Positions 18,827 through 28,442 are shown, numbered from the stretch's first letter. The stretch: 64,000 nt of DNA from CAWFGW01 sp963849955 (GCA_963849955.1 CAWKJU010000001.1:186001-250000), one strand, 5' to 3'. The notes: generated by a model not told the origin, from the letters alone. Numbers and translations: made by a program.

Positions 18827-19861
18827 ATGGGGCAAGAAAATTTTTCAAATAAGAAAATAATAAAAATAGTGTTCATTACATTTTTAATGAGTACTGCTTT
18901 CCTCTTGTTCATTTTTCAAGTCAACTTTTTTTTGCTGCTTTTCGCAGGTGTTTTTTTCTCTGTATTGCTCAATTATGCTTCATCATGGATTGCTAATAAG
19001 TTTAAGATAAACTATGGCTTATCGTTAGTGCTTGTCTTGCTTTTCATTATTGGTGCCATTACTGGTTTAGTTTTCTTACTCGGTCCATCAATTAGTAAAC
19101 AAGTCGGGGAGATGATTGATACTTTACCTAAATCAATTAAAAATTTAGAGAATAAAATTAATCAAACATCCTTGGGAAGACGGTTGTTTGAGGAAATCCC
19201 AGAAAACCCTAGTGATTTAATTAAAGATAAAAAAGCAGCAGTTAACAAAGTTATAGGTTCTTTCTCTACTGTGGTAGGAGTGTTAGCAAATGCAGTAATA
19301 GTTTTAATAACAGGTATATTTTTAGCTTCAAGCCCTGATAGATATAAAAAAGGCTTCATTCGACTTTTCCCAGTTTCATTTCGTTCCAGGTTAAGTGAGG
19401 TACTGGACAAAATCCGTGTAGTTTTAAGTCACTGGATGATGGCTAAGTTACTGTCAATGGCGGTGGTGGGAGTGAGTACTGGTATTGGTTTACAACTTCT
19501 TGGAATTCCTTTACCTTATGCATTGGCATTAATAGCAGGCTTATTTTCATTTATCCCAAATTTAGGACCTTACTTAGCTCTTGCACCTGCCGTATTGATT
19601 GGTTTTATGGAAGGCGCGGATAAAGCTTTATATGTTGTAATACTGTACTTCAGTATCCAATTAGTGGAATCCTATTTGATCACACCTTTGATAGAAAAAA
19701 AGTTAGTCGATTTACCACCTGCCCTTTCGCTTTTTTGGATGGTATTGCTCGGTCTACTTACAGGTTTATTAGGGTTAATTCTTGCTACACCAATTCTGGT
19801 AATGCTAATTGTTATAATTGGAGAATTATACGTTAAAGATCATTTAGAGAAAAAAAGCTAA
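18827..19861 (+). CDS. AI-2E family (PerM/YdiK-type) permease
   Basis: This 344-residue membrane protein has hydrophobic helices at the N-terminus, an amphipathic soluble stretch (residues about 90-145), then five or so C-terminal helices. The segment FSFIPNLGPYLALAPAVLIGF matches the conserved loop of the family and YLITPLIEKKLVDLPP the second one. The family was named for export of autoinducer-2, but many members are ion or osmolyte transporters, so the substrate is open. A second member lies at 42609-43721; they differ clearly in sequence. The stop codon lies inside a stem-loop shared with the convergent GH9 gene. Confidence 0.9.
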   Translation: MGQENFSNKKIIKIVFITFLMSTAFLLFIFQVNFFLLLFAGVFFSVLLNYASSWIANKFKINYGLSLVLVLLFIIGAITGLVFLLGPSISKQVGEMIDTLPKSIKNLENKINQTSLGRRLFEEIPENPSDLIKDKKAAVNKVIGSFSTVVGVLANAVIVLITGIFLASSPDRYKKGFIRLFPVSFRSRLSEVLDKIRVVLSHWMMAKLLSMAVVGVSTGIGLQLLGIPLPYALALIAGLFSFIPNLGPYLALAPAVLIGFMEGADKALYVVILYFSIQLVESYLITPLIEKKLVDLPPALSLFWMVLLGLLTGLLGLILATPILVMLIVIIGELYVKDHLEKKS

Positions 19862-19893
19862 GCCTAATTTCGAAAATAGAAATTCAGCTTAGC
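19857..19893. terminator. Bidirectional stem-loop between convergent genes
   Basis: GCTAAGC (from 19857) pairs with GCTTAGC (19887-19893), with inner arms AATTTC and GAAATT. The stem begins inside the AI-2E stop codon and is 43 bases from the GH9 stop. There is no strong T-run. Confidence 0.55.
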
Positions 19894-19935
19894 CTATACT
19901 AATACATCTGTGAGCGTGGAAAGTGTTTTTTACGG

Positions 19936-22116
19936 TTATTCGACCACTAATTTTTCCACGGTAATCCCCTCAGTTCCTTCTACACTAATGATGTAAACTC
20001 CAGCTTTCAAGGAATTAATTTTTAATTCAATTTCATTTGAATGCATGTCACTCTCGTTTAATAGCACCCCGTGTGAATTTAAAATTGAAATGTGTGTAGG
20101 ATGAATGTTTTTAAGCACTTTGATTTTTACTTTATGAGTTGCTGGGTTAGGGTATACCCATAAATCCGATTCTACTGAGGAAGAAGCTTGATCTGATTTG
20201 GTGGATGTGATAATATCAGACCGATCTACAAATTTTGATAACAGTCGAATATAACTCATTTGATAACCACAGCTATTTTCTGTAACCGCCCACGAGTTGA
20301 GCGGCCATGTGTTATTGAAATCAAGATACGATTTTTGGTTAGGTTGATTTTTTGGAGGAGTTATTGACATGGATGTACAGATGTCATTGGCAAAAGCACT
20401 ACCACACCCCGATGGACAACAGCCGTCCCAATCATAACTTGAATTTGGACCACCAGATAAAAAACCAGGCGCAGGACCGTAGGTGGAAACTCCAGCTTCA
20501 TCCCATAAGTTAGAACCATCGTGAAACCAGGTGTGATAAATTTGGTTAGCACAATTATCCCCACCTTTGCCATACATATTTGTTAAATAAGACATGTTTA
20601 AAGGGTTAACTCCATGTATGTAGTGAATATATTTTTGAGCTGCTTTTTCAGCCACCGTATTTAATGAAGCATCAATATCGTATGATACAATTGTATATAA
20701 ATTAGAACCTTGGTTGCCTTTTACCCCATTACTTCCCCATGTATAGCTATCTAAAAATGCCATATAAGGATCTACTTTATTAGTATAGGCAGGTAAATTA
20801 ATTGGGCTACCTTGTATGGAGTTTTTGTATTTAAGTTTTATGTTGTTAATGACAGTACTCGTTACTCCATCCATGGTGGTGTAGTATAAAAGCGTTTGCT
20901 GTTCCCTTGTTTCGTAAGGATATACATATGGCCATGCGATCATATGAAAATCGGTATAATTATTTTCGAAATATGTTTTATATGAAGGTGTGCCAGTAAT
21001 TTCAAAAAGGTGCATTGCTGCTCGCATTCTATAGCCAAAACGTCCGTAATCATTGGTTTCTTGTTGTCCACTCCCTACGCCCGAAGAGTTGTTTGCGGCA
21101 TCATTGTTTCTCCAAAGTACACTAGGATTAGCCTCTGCCCATATCCAAGCTTTCTCTGCGGCCACCGCACATTGGGCAGCAAGTACATCTTGCCCCAAAG
21201 TTTTAAATACTTTTGAAGCGTAGGCATAGGTTCCCGCAGCCGCCCATGTACAACTGCTATTTACACCACCATAAAAACTTGGTCCTGTAGCAGATGAAGG
21301 AGGTGTGGCGTGAGATAAACCTACAACAGCGACAAGACTTCCATCATCATTTTGCAAGCGTAATAAATGTTCTAATCCCCACTTAGCTTCATCAATAATA
21401 TCAGGTACTCCATTTCCCGATTCAGGCAAATTATAATCATCTGTCCATGCATTAGGGTTTTCCTCGTATGCTTGTAACATTTCGTAAATATAGTTTGAGG
21501 TCCAGGTGGTGTATTTGTTATAATCACCAGCATCATACCATCCGCCACTCACATCTTTTTCGGTAGCAGCATTATTAGGGGCATCATAACTTCTTGCGTT
21601 TTTGTCTTGTAGTGGACCAATGTGACTAGCATCATCTTCCCACCCTGTTTCTGCAAAAGGAGCTTCTTTAGCAAACCCTACACGTTGATAAAAAAATGTA
21701 CGAACCGCATGTTTTAATACATCATCATACACATCATCGCGAATATCGAATTCAAACGAACGTACATCATTTTCGATGTCTAGTACATAGTAACTTCCTG
21801 CAGTTTCCACCGAGCTAAAATCAAACCACCAGGCTTTATCGCCCGAAGTCATATCTTCTTCACCTTCTTTCCAAATTATTGGTGTAGCTGTGAAAACCTG
21901 TTGATCATTAGTAACATCTATCAGCGCGTAGTTTTCTCCAGGAGTAAAAGATAAACTAGCATCATACCCTGTTTGAGGATCTCGGATGACAGCTATTTTT
22001 TCATCTTGAGGGCGATAACCAAATTGATCAATCACAATAAAGTCAGATAAGGTTTGGGATAAACTTATTTGGATTGTGCAAACCAAGAAGCAGAGTAGGG
22101 CGTAGTTATATTTCAT
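19936..22116 (-). CDS. Glycoside hydrolase family 9 with T9SS sorting domain
   Basis: A 726-residue secreted glycosidase. It has a signal peptide (MKYNYALLCFLVCTIQISLS), an Ig-like N-terminal domain typical of GH9 (FIVIDQFGYRPQDEKIAVI), and a GH9 (alpha/alpha)6 barrel with the catalytic Asp motif GGWYDAGDYNKY near residue 190. The acid Glu lies in WAVTENSCGYQ near residue 612. A type A T9SS tail follows (VYPNPATHKVKIKVLK ... LKAGVYIISVEG). GH9 enzymes cut beta-1,4-glucans such as cellulose or mixed-linkage glucan. Divergent from it, 88 bases away, is an SGNH esterase also carrying a T9SS tail, which suggests joint attack on a decorated polysaccharide. Confidence 0.95.
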   Translation of the reverse strand: MKYNYALLCFLVCTIQISLSQTLSDFIVIDQFGYRPQDEKIAVIRDPQTGYDASLSFTPGENYALIDVTNDQQVFTATPIIWKEGEEDMTSGDKAWWFDFSSVETAGSYYVLDIENDVRSFEFDIRDDVYDDVLKHAVRTFFYQRVGFAKEAPFAETGWEDDASHIGPLQDKNARSYDAPNNAATEKDVSGGWYDAGDYNKYTTWTSNYIYEMLQAYEENPNAWTDDYNLPESGNGVPDIIDEAKWGLEHLLRLQNDDGSLVAVVGLSHATPPSSATGPSFYGGVNSSCTWAAAGTYAYASKVFKTLGQDVLAAQCAVAAEKAWIWAEANPSVLWRNNDAANNSSGVGSGQQETNDYGRFGYRMRAAMHLFEITGTPSYKTYFENNYTDFHMIAWPYVYPYETREQQTLLYYTTMDGVTSTVINNIKLKYKNSIQGSPINLPAYTNKVDPYMAFLDSYTWGSNGVKGNQGSNLYTIVSYDIDASLNTVAEKAAQKYIHYIHGVNPLNMSYLTNMYGKGGDNCANQIYHTWFHDGSNLWDEAGVSTYGPAPGFLSGGPNSSYDWDGCCPSGCGSAFANDICTSMSITPPKNQPNQKSYLDFNNTWPLNSWAVTENSCGYQMSYIRLLSKFVDRSDIITSTKSDQASSSVESDLWVYPNPATHKVKIKVLKNIHPTHISILNSHGVLLNESDMHSNEIELKINSLKAGVYIISVEGTEGITVEKLVVE

Positions 22117-22204
22117 TATTCTAAATGGACTAACTTCTAATTTAAATAAATAATTTCACTTTATAGTTAAACAAATGGCTGATCTTCAGGTTCGGTTAAT
22201 TACT

Positions 22205-23137
22205 ATGGTTAAACTAATAACTACCCTTCATACCTTCCTTTTGGTGTTTGTAACCCAAGGACAATTGCTTTCTGTCGAGGAGCCAGTTCGTTTTTTAGCG
22301 CTTGGAGATTCATATACTATTGGTCAAAGTGTAAGTTATAAAGATCGTTGGCCTTCACAATTGGCAGACTCATTAGAGGAATTAGGTTATCAAGTTGATA
22401 CGGTCGCTTTTATTTCAAAAACAGGTTGGCGAACCGATGATTTAGCTTTTGGAATCAATCAAGTTCAACCAGATTCTAATTATAATATGGTTTCACTTTT
22501 AATTGGAGTTAACAATCAATATCAAGGCGAACCAATTACGAGGTATACTCAAGAGTTTCCAGAATTATTAAAAAGAGCAATCGCTTTTGCTGGTGGTGTG
22601 AAAGAACGCGTATTTGTTGTATCAATTCCTGATTATATGTACACACCTACACGGAACTACTTTTCAAATCCTGATGCTGTTTCTCGTAAATTGGATGAAT
22701 ATAACGCTATTGCCGAAGCCTATTGTGACACACTAAATATTAAGTATTTCAATATTACGCCAATTTCAAGAAAAGGGCTTAACGACCCTGCGTTGGTAGC
22801 TAATGATGGACTTCATCCAAGCGGTAAACAATATGGTGCTTGGGTTGATTTTATTCTTTCTCAAGGAATTGTTACCTCTGGTGAATTAACAATTAATGAT
22901 GCAAAAAAGAGTTTTTTATTCTTTCCTAACCCAGCTACGAACACAATAATAGTAGAGGATCAAATTATTCGATGGGAAATACTTACCTCAACAGGGAAGG
23001 TCGTGCTCAATGGAGCAGAAAGAGAAATAAATTTAGAGAAAACACCCTCGGGAAGTTATCTTTTCCGAGGTTATACTGATGAGTTAAATGAGGTGGTAAC
23101 TGAAAAATTGTCAATTAAAACGCAAGCGTCATATTGA
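22205..23137 (+). CDS. SGNH/GDSL hydrolase with T9SS sorting domain
   Basis: I start it at the second Met (22205), giving 310 residues with a clean signal MVKLITTLHTFLLVFVTQGQ; the ATG at 22175 adds ten polar residues. Block I (ALGDSYTIGQ, nucleophile Ser), a block III-like IGVNNQ and block V (NDGLHPSGKQY, Asp/His) give the SGNH catalytic set. The last 70 residues are a T9SS tail (FFPNPATNTIIVEDQ). SGNH enzymes deacylate carbohydrates or lipids; with the neighbouring GH9 a carbohydrate esterase is plausible. Its 3' end overlaps the convergent DUF5723 gene by 23 bases. Confidence 0.9.
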   Translation: MVKLITTLHTFLLVFVTQGQLLSVEEPVRFLALGDSYTIGQSVSYKDRWPSQLADSLEELGYQVDTVAFISKTGWRTDDLAFGINQVQPDSNYNMVSLLIGVNNQYQGEPITRYTQEFPELLKRAIAFAGGVKERVFVVSIPDYMYTPTRNYFSNPDAVSRKLDEYNAIAEAYCDTLNIKYFNITPISRKGLNDPALVANDGLHPSGKQYGAWVDFILSQGIVTSGELTINDAKKSFLFFPNPATNTIIVEDQIIRWEILTSTGKVVLNGAEREINLEKTPSGSYLFRGYTDELNEVVTEKLSIKTQASY

Positions 23138-24494
23138 AATTTACATCAGCTCCTGTGCCAAAACTTCTGACTAATGGTGTTAGATTTCCTGAACCTAAGC
23201 CAACTCGAAGGGGTCCAGCTTTAACAGCTAAAAAAGCTCCAAATTCTATTTTATTATAACCAAAAGCACCAACGTTAGTACCAACTTCGAATACGTCATT
23301 TAAGTTGAAGGTGTATGAACCAGCAATATATGTCCGCTTAATTGCACTACCTCTATCTCTAAAACCTTGTGTCACATTAAGACCTACAATATGTTTGTAA
23401 TATGTGTGTCCTTTTGAATTTTCACTAGGTATTCTGTAGGAAAGATGTAGTCTCATTCGAGTAGGGTAGGCTATAGTGAACTTTTCTCCTTCATACTCAT
23501 TACCATCTTTTAATTCTTTTTCAATTGCGGTTATAACTGAATCTACTGGTAAATTATTTTCGTCAATGATGTCGCCCAGATAAATACCTTCGTAACGAAA
23601 CACCCCTTGTTTTTTATAGGTTAAATTATCTTCGCCTTTAAAAGTCACACTTCCAATATCTAAGACATTTATATTACCATGCCATCGGTCATTAAATGCA
23701 GCAGAAACCCCTAAGTCAGCACCATATCCCTTGCCTTTTCCTGCATTAGGAGAGAAAGAATAATCACTTCCGTCTCGGGAGTCAATACTTGAGTTGATTT
23801 CATAATTGTAATTTAAGTCGAGGTATTTCCCTTTAGGGTCCGTATAAACAGAAAAATCACCTTTAGCCATATTCATTCCTTCTATTCCTTTGATATATTT
23901 CAAACGTGCACCAACTCTAAATTTCCAGCTGTCTGATTCTATAGGTAGAGGAATTGCTAATGATAAAGTGTGTTCGCGGCTATATAAAAAACTTCCACCT
24001 AAGGATAAATCAACGGTTTGATCGGCATACTGTGCGTTACCAAAATAGGCTAAATCAATCAACTTATTTGGGAAAATCAAATTAGATTCTACGCGGTCAG
24101 CCATTCCTAACCCTAGGGTGATTATTTCATCACCCTCACTATTTGTGAATTTGTACATCATGTTGAGATAATCAACAGTTGCACCTGCACCCATTCGGGT
24201 TTTATCCCCCATTTTATTAATAATAGTTCGTAATTCACTATCGCTTATTCTATTTCCTGATGCGTTATCGGTAAATTTATTTACCGAAGCGACATCTAAA
24301 CTTGTGTTTGCAAACCAAGCGTAAGCATTGATAATGGCTATTTCAAATTTTTCGTGGTCTTCTCCCAAGTTTCCTGGCTCATAGCGAGAAGCACTTAGTG
24401 TGAAAAAAGAACTATAACTTGTGGGTGAATCTACCTGTGCTACCACCTCATTGAAAACGGTAAGTACTAATAGTGTTTGTATTAATTTTTTCAT
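23115..24494 (-). CDS. DUF5723-type outer-membrane protein, second copy
   Basis: A 459-residue protein with a signal peptide (MKKLIQTLLVLTVFNEVVAQ), then amphipathic strands and a terminal Phe (VNFNMTLAF), as expected of a beta-barrel. VLDIGSVTF and RYEGIYLGDI align with KDIGFINVDD and RWEGVYVEDV of the protein at 4672-5901, so the two are paralogues. It lies 11 bases after a lipoprotein gene, the same order as the first pair. Its last 23 coding bases overlap the SGNH gene on the other strand. The function is unknown. Confidence 0.83.
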   Translation of the reverse strand: MKKLIQTLLVLTVFNEVVAQVDSPTSYSSFFTLSASRYEPGNLGEDHEKFEIAIINAYAWFANTSLDVASVNKFTDNASGNRISDSELRTIINKMGDKTRMGAGATVDYLNMMYKFTNSEGDEIITLGLGMADRVESNLIFPNKLIDLAYFGNAQYADQTVDLSLGGSFLYSREHTLSLAIPLPIESDSWKFRVGARLKYIKGIEGMNMAKGDFSVYTDPKGKYLDLNYNYEINSSIDSRDGSDYSFSPNAGKGKGYGADLGVSAAFNDRWHGNINVLDIGSVTFKGEDNLTYKKQGVFRYEGIYLGDIIDENNLPVDSVITAIEKELKDGNEYEGEKFTIAYPTRMRLHLSYRIPSENSKGHTYYKHIVGLNVTQGFRDRGSAIKRTYIAGSYTFNLNDVFEVGTNVGAFGYNKIEFGAFLAVKAGPLRVGLGSGNLTPLVRSFGTGADVNFNMTLAF

Positions 24495-24505
24495 TGCTGG
24501 TTGTC

Positions 24506-25570
24506 TTATTTCTTGTTGGAGGGATCAATTTTGATGTTTGCCGTAATCAACAAGTCGATAGCACTTACTTCATCTAGAATAATTGTTTTTGGTGTATTTG
24601 GGGTTATTAGTTTTACCATAACGCGCATTTTTTTCACGAGGTTCAAGTTACTAATATCTTCAACACGAATAAAATTGAGTTTCTCTGTGGTTTTTTCTCC
24701 AACTACATTTCCTCCTGCATCTAACGGAGCATTTTCAAGGAATAAACTAGAATCACCAAAAACACTAAAGATGAAGTTTTCGTTTTCATCTAATAACTCC
24801 AATCTTAAATCAAAACCAGCAGGGTATTTATTGGTTAGAAAAATAGAGAGACTGCCTGAGTAAGCGCTTGTATCACCTGGGTTAGGAATATTGATGTTAA
24901 AATCGCTAATAGTAGTGTCATTGTATGTAACATTATTTTTTAACTCTACTTTATCAATGTCTACTACTTTTACATTGAGGTTAATTACAAAGTCTTCGCC
25001 AGAGAAGGTTACGTTATTTCCTTCTTCTAAATGTAAGTCTTGTACAAAAAACTCCAACGTTGATTGTACAATTTCTTTACTTCGTACAAAATTAACCGTG
25101 TATGTCTCACCAGGTAACACTTTTGTCCCTGTGGGGATACTGTCATTGAATAGTATGGTGTTAGGATTTGCACTATCTCGTAATACAAACCGTGTGTGTG
25201 GTAATATTGAAACAGGGAAAGTGTTCGTAAATGATAATGTTGCATTTATGGTGTCTAAATAGATTTTTTCTGCGATGTCAAAAATATTTAAGTACTGGCT
25301 AGGTAATTTAATACCGTCTCCATTATACCCAGGAAAAGAAGGAAAGGTGGTACCAGGTGGAATTCCTACATCTGAAGGTGAAATTCGATACTCAGAATTC
25401 TGATTCAAGAGCTTGTCAAAATCATATACATCAATTTCTGTTTTCAAGGCAGGTGCTAATATGTTAGGACGTAAACCTAAGTCAGCTAAATCGTCTAAGT
25501 TTTCGCAGGAAGTGATTACAATCAATCCAACTAAAAATCCAAAAATGGATATTAGGGTTGCTTTTTTCAT
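24506..25570 (-). CDS. Lipoprotein paired with a DUF5723 protein, second copy
   Basis: This 354-residue protein has a signal ending ITSC, lipid Cys at 22 (MKKATLISIFGFLVGLIVITSC). The mature region is strand-rich with short aliphatic repeats and no catalytic motif. About 100 residues at the C-terminus (LTNKYPAGFDLRLELLDENE onwards) resemble the end of the 694-residue lipoprotein at 2587-4671. The N-terminal part (LAPALKTEIDVYDFDKLL) resembles the region after the lipid Cys there (TTPVAKAKLTLGDIIEED) in layout. It precedes its DUF5723 partner by 11 bases. Function unknown. Confidence 0.83.
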   Translation of the reverse strand: MKKATLISIFGFLVGLIVITSCENLDDLADLGLRPNILAPALKTEIDVYDFDKLLNQNSEYRISPSDVGIPPGTTFPSFPGYNGDGIKLPSQYLNIFDIAEKIYLDTINATLSFTNTFPVSILPHTRFVLRDSANPNTILFNDSIPTGTKVLPGETYTVNFVRSKEIVQSTLEFFVQDLHLEEGNNVTFSGEDFVINLNVKVVDIDKVELKNNVTYNDTTISDFNINIPNPGDTSAYSGSLSIFLTNKYPAGFDLRLELLDENENFIFSVFGDSSLFLENAPLDAGGNVVGEKTTEKLNFIRVEDISNLNLVKKMRVMVKLITPNTPKTIILDEVSAIDLLITANIKIDPSNKK

Positions 25571-25624
25571 AATGTTGGTTGTTTCAGATGGTTAAAAATT
25601 GTCTTTTTTCAGTTGAAAAGCAAA

Positions 25625-26371
25625 TTACAAGTTTTTAAAGCTTTTTTGATACAGAGGGTGGTGTTTCATGTATTCAAAAATTGAAGCGCCATTCATATAA
25701 TATTTATCTATCCAATCGATGTTTTCTCTTGTCATATCCGGTAATGATCTTGAAAAGATGGCGTAATCATATAATTGCCACCCTAAGCCATGATCCACGG
25801 CTCGTTTATCGGTGTCTTTTTCAAAATTTGCCCTGTATTTTTTATTGATATAATTAAAGCCTACACCAACCATATCACCTATTTTTTTGTCGAGGTAATA
25901 TGCCGTGTGTCCAAGTTCGTGTCCAATAATTCCTACTTGAGCATTAAATGAAAGATTTTTAAGTAATATAGTTTCCATATCATCATTACTATGATCACTT
26001 ATAATTACTAAGTACTCCCAATTTTTTTTTTGTTTGAACATGCTGGTGATATTTGGACGGGAAACCAACGGAATAAAGGTTTCTTTAAGTACAAACCTTA
26101 TTTTAACCTCTTTTAGTTCTGGGTAATGAGAAAGTGCCACCAGTGTTGCAATTTCAAAACCCTTAGGTAAAATTTTGTTTTGACCGTATTCTTTGGTTAA
26201 AGAATCTATTTGATGCTCAAAATCTTCTTTGTAATAGATTTTAGATAAAGTTTGAGAAAACGAATTTTTAGAAGTGTAAACAATAATGAGAAAGAGAATT
26301 ATAATTTGTTGTAAGATTGATATTTTCCTTGAAAGTGGATCAATGGTACAAGTCCTCTTACGCAAAGCCAT
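25625..26371 (-). CDS. HExxH zinc metalloprotease-like protein
   Basis: A protein of about 248 residues with the zinc motif HELGH (GIIGHELGHTAYYLD) and a hydrophobic N-terminal segment (IIILFLIIVYTSKNSFS) that looks like a signal peptide or anchor. Downstream acidic residues (FEKDTDKRAVDHGLG) could give the third ligand as in gluzincin-type proteases, but I cannot assign the family. The start is uncertain: the longest frame begins at 26434 and overlaps the MATE gene by 136 bases; the Met at 26371 overlaps by 73; a non-ATG start near 26320 would give the tidiest signal peptide. It follows the MATE gene on the same strand. Confidence 0.7.
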   Translation of the reverse strand: MALRKRTCTIDPLSRKISILQQIIILFLIIVYTSKNSFSQTLSKIYYKEDFEHQIDSLTKEYGQNKILPKGFEIATLVALSHYPELKEVKIRFVLKETFIPLVSRPNITSMFKQKKNWEYLVIISDHSNDDMETILLKNLSFNAQVGIIGHELGHTAYYLDKKIGDMVGVGFNYINKKYRANFEKDTDKRAVDHGLGWQLYDYAIFSRSLPDMTRENIDWIDKYYMNGASIFEYMKHHPLYQKSFKNL

Positions 26372-27615
26372 AATAAAATGCTGAGCCATATTCCATCTAA
26401 TGTCAGTCCTAAGTTGTTGAGGAAATACAAGCATGGTATAAATATAAAGAAAGTGCTGACTAAGAGTAAATTTCTTAAGAAATAAGCTTTTCCAAGACCA
26501 ATATAAATACCATCAAAAGTGAATGCTAATGACCCAAGAGGAAAAGTAATTAATACAAGAAAAAAAGTGCGATTTAAAAGCTGTTCAACCCGTGCATTCT
26601 CAGTAAATACATTAATCCATGGGGATGTAACAAATAATATTCCCGCTAAAGCAAAAGAAATAATGAAGTTGATTTTACAAATTTTCATTCCTAGTCGGTA
26701 CAAAAGTCCATACCGTTTTTGTCCTTTTATTTTTCCTGATAAAGCCATAGCAGCGTTTGAATAACCGTCTATAAAATAGCTTTGAAAAAGCCAGATCCAA
26801 AAAAGTATAGTATGAGCTGCCATGTATTGATCACCATATTTTGTAGCTACTTTATTGGTTAAAATGAATACCGTATTTAGTGCTACCGCACGTATTAATA
26901 AATCAACACTCATATAAAACAAGTTTCCGATAGATTTATCGATCAACTCAGTTCTACCTAATGAAAATTTGAAATGCTTGAGAAAAAAATAAAGCGCCAC
27001 GAAAAACATAATCATTTGAGAGATAAGCGAAGCTAATGCCACACCTGTTACTCCAAGTGGGGGTATATTTGCTAAACCTTTTATTAACAATATATCGAGC
27101 ACTATATTTAACAACCCACCAAGTAGCGTTATACCCATAGCCCATCGAGTGTTTTGAAATCCTTTGAATGCTCCAAAAAGTGATAATGTTGCTAAAGTAA
27201 AAGGGATAGCGATCGAACGGATTCGGAAATAAGTCAGACTATTTTCAAGCGTTAGTCCTTCAGCATTTTGGAATTTGAAGATCCATGGTGCTAAAATATT
27301 GGAGATAATAACAATAAAAACTCCTAAAAAGAAACTAACTAAGAGAGATTTTGAGATGATGTTGTTAATTGTTTGTTTTTCATCAGCTCCATATAACTGT
27401 GATACAATTGAGGTAGTTGAGTTTCGAATCGATGAAAATATCCAAATAAATAAGACTATCGTGTAAGAACTTATGCCAACGCCCGCTATTGCTTGGTAGT
27501 CAAGATTGTTTCCGACCAGAGCAACATCAGTAAGCGAAATTATGGGTTCAATAAGACCTGTAATTATTGCTGGTATAGCTAGAGCATTAATATCTTTGTT
27601 GGAAACGTTAATCAT
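26299..27615 (-). CDS. MATE-family efflux transporter
   Basis: A 438-residue protein with about twelve hydrophobic helices. The first helix block holds ALPAIITGLIEPIISLTDVA, close to the MATE opening motif; GGLLNIVLDILLIKGL matches the conserved mid-protein segment GxxxNxxLD. Such proteins expel cationic drugs or metabolites using Na+ or H+ gradients and the DinF branch is common in Bacteroidota. The substrate is unknown. It starts 28 bases upstream of lpxH's end on the same strand and overlaps the metalloprotease frame at its 3' end. Confidence 0.92.
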   Translation of the reverse strand: MINVSNKDINALAIPAIITGLIEPIISLTDVALVGNNLDYQAIAGVGISSYTIVLFIWIFSSIRNSTTSIVSQLYGADEKQTINNIISKSLLVSFFLGVFIVIISNILAPWIFKFQNAEGLTLENSLTYFRIRSIAIPFTLATLSLFGAFKGFQNTRWAMGITLLGGLLNIVLDILLIKGLANIPPLGVTGVALASLISQMIMFFVALYFFLKHFKFSLGRTELIDKSIGNLFYMSVDLLIRAVALNTVFILTNKVATKYGDQYMAAHTILFWIWLFQSYFIDGYSNAAMALSGKIKGQKRYGLLYRLGMKICKINFIISFALAGILFVTSPWINVFTENARVEQLLNRTFFLVLITFPLGSLAFTFDGIYIGLGKAYFLRNLLLVSTFFIFIPCLYFLNNLGLTLDGIWLSILLWLCVRGLVPLIHFQGKYQSYNKL

Positions 27616-27643
27616 TAAGGGGTTATAACGCTAAAAAATTCGT

Positions 27644-28438
27644 TTATAAGTTTTTTTCTGTAAAATAATCACCGCAGGGTTCAAAAGATTTAAGCTCAAT
27701 TTTTTTAGTTGAAAATTCAGCATAAAAACAATAATTAACCCATTCACCCAGATTAATGTAATAGCTATTTGTTCCTACGGGCAGACAAAGAGGTAGGTGT
27801 CTATGTCCCATGATAAAATAATCGTAATGTTCCTTTTGGATTTCTTTTTTGCAAAAATCCCAAAGATGTTCTTTTTCTCCTAAAAACACCTCATCAGCTT
27901 TACTGTTTCGTAATCTACTACTGTTAGAATTGTAATTTGCAAAGCCAACAGCTGCATTTGGGTGTAAACGAGCGAATAACCATTGGCAAACACTGCTAGT
28001 GAAAAATTTTCTTACAAAGCGATAAAGTTTATCATGCGTGCCTAAACCATCACCATGATGAATGAATATTTTAACGCCATTGCAAGTTATCGTTTGTGGA
28101 TCCTGGAATATGGTTGCTCCAATTTCTTTTTCAAAATAATCAAACAACCACATGTCATGATTTCCACGAAACATATAGATTTTGATACCTGAGTCAGCTA
28201 ATTCAGCTAATTTTCCTTGAATTCGTATAAAACCTTTTGGTATTACATGTTTGTATTCAAACCAAAAATCAAACACATCACCCACTAAAAAAAGGGCTTG
28301 ACAATCTTGTTTGATTGAGTCAAGCCACTTTACTATTTTTTTTTCTCTTGCTAGGCTTTTCTCATAAGTAGGAATACCTAAATGAAAGTCAGAAGCAAAG
28401 TATAGTTTCTTTCCTTCCTTTAGAGAAATATTAATCAT
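27644..28438 (-). CDS. lpxH: UDP-2,3-diacylglucosamine diphosphatase
   Basis: Starting at the Met at 28438, this is a 264-residue calcineurin-like phosphoesterase; the longer frame to 28507 would overlap ftsH. The metal-binding blocks are DFHLG, GDVFDFW, GNHD, HHGDG and GHRH, in the order of LpxH. The enzyme hydrolyses UDP-2,3-diacylglucosamine to lipid X in lipid A synthesis at the inner face of the membrane. It starts four bases after the ftsH stop. In E. coli FtsH controls lipid A synthesis through LpxC degradation, so the pairing is suggestive, but that link is inference here. Confidence 0.92.
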   Translation of the reverse strand: MINISLKEGKKLYFASDFHLGIPTYEKSLAREKKIVKWLDSIKQDCQALFLVGDVFDFWFEYKHVIPKGFIRIQGKLAELADSGIKIYMFRGNHDMWLFDYFEKEIGATIFQDPQTITCNGVKIFIHHGDGLGTHDKLYRFVRKFFTSSVCQWLFARLHPNAAVGFANYNSNSSRLRNSKADEVFLGEKEHLWDFCKKEIQKEHYDYFIMGHRHLPLCLPVGTNSYYINLGEWVNYCFYAEFSTKKIELKSFEPCGDYFTEKNL

Positions 28439-28442
28439 TGAA

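Noticed and set aside
18827..19861. Quorum-sensing locus (AI-2 exporter)
   Set aside because: The family name is historical; no luxS or sensor gene is near either permease, and other substrates are likely.
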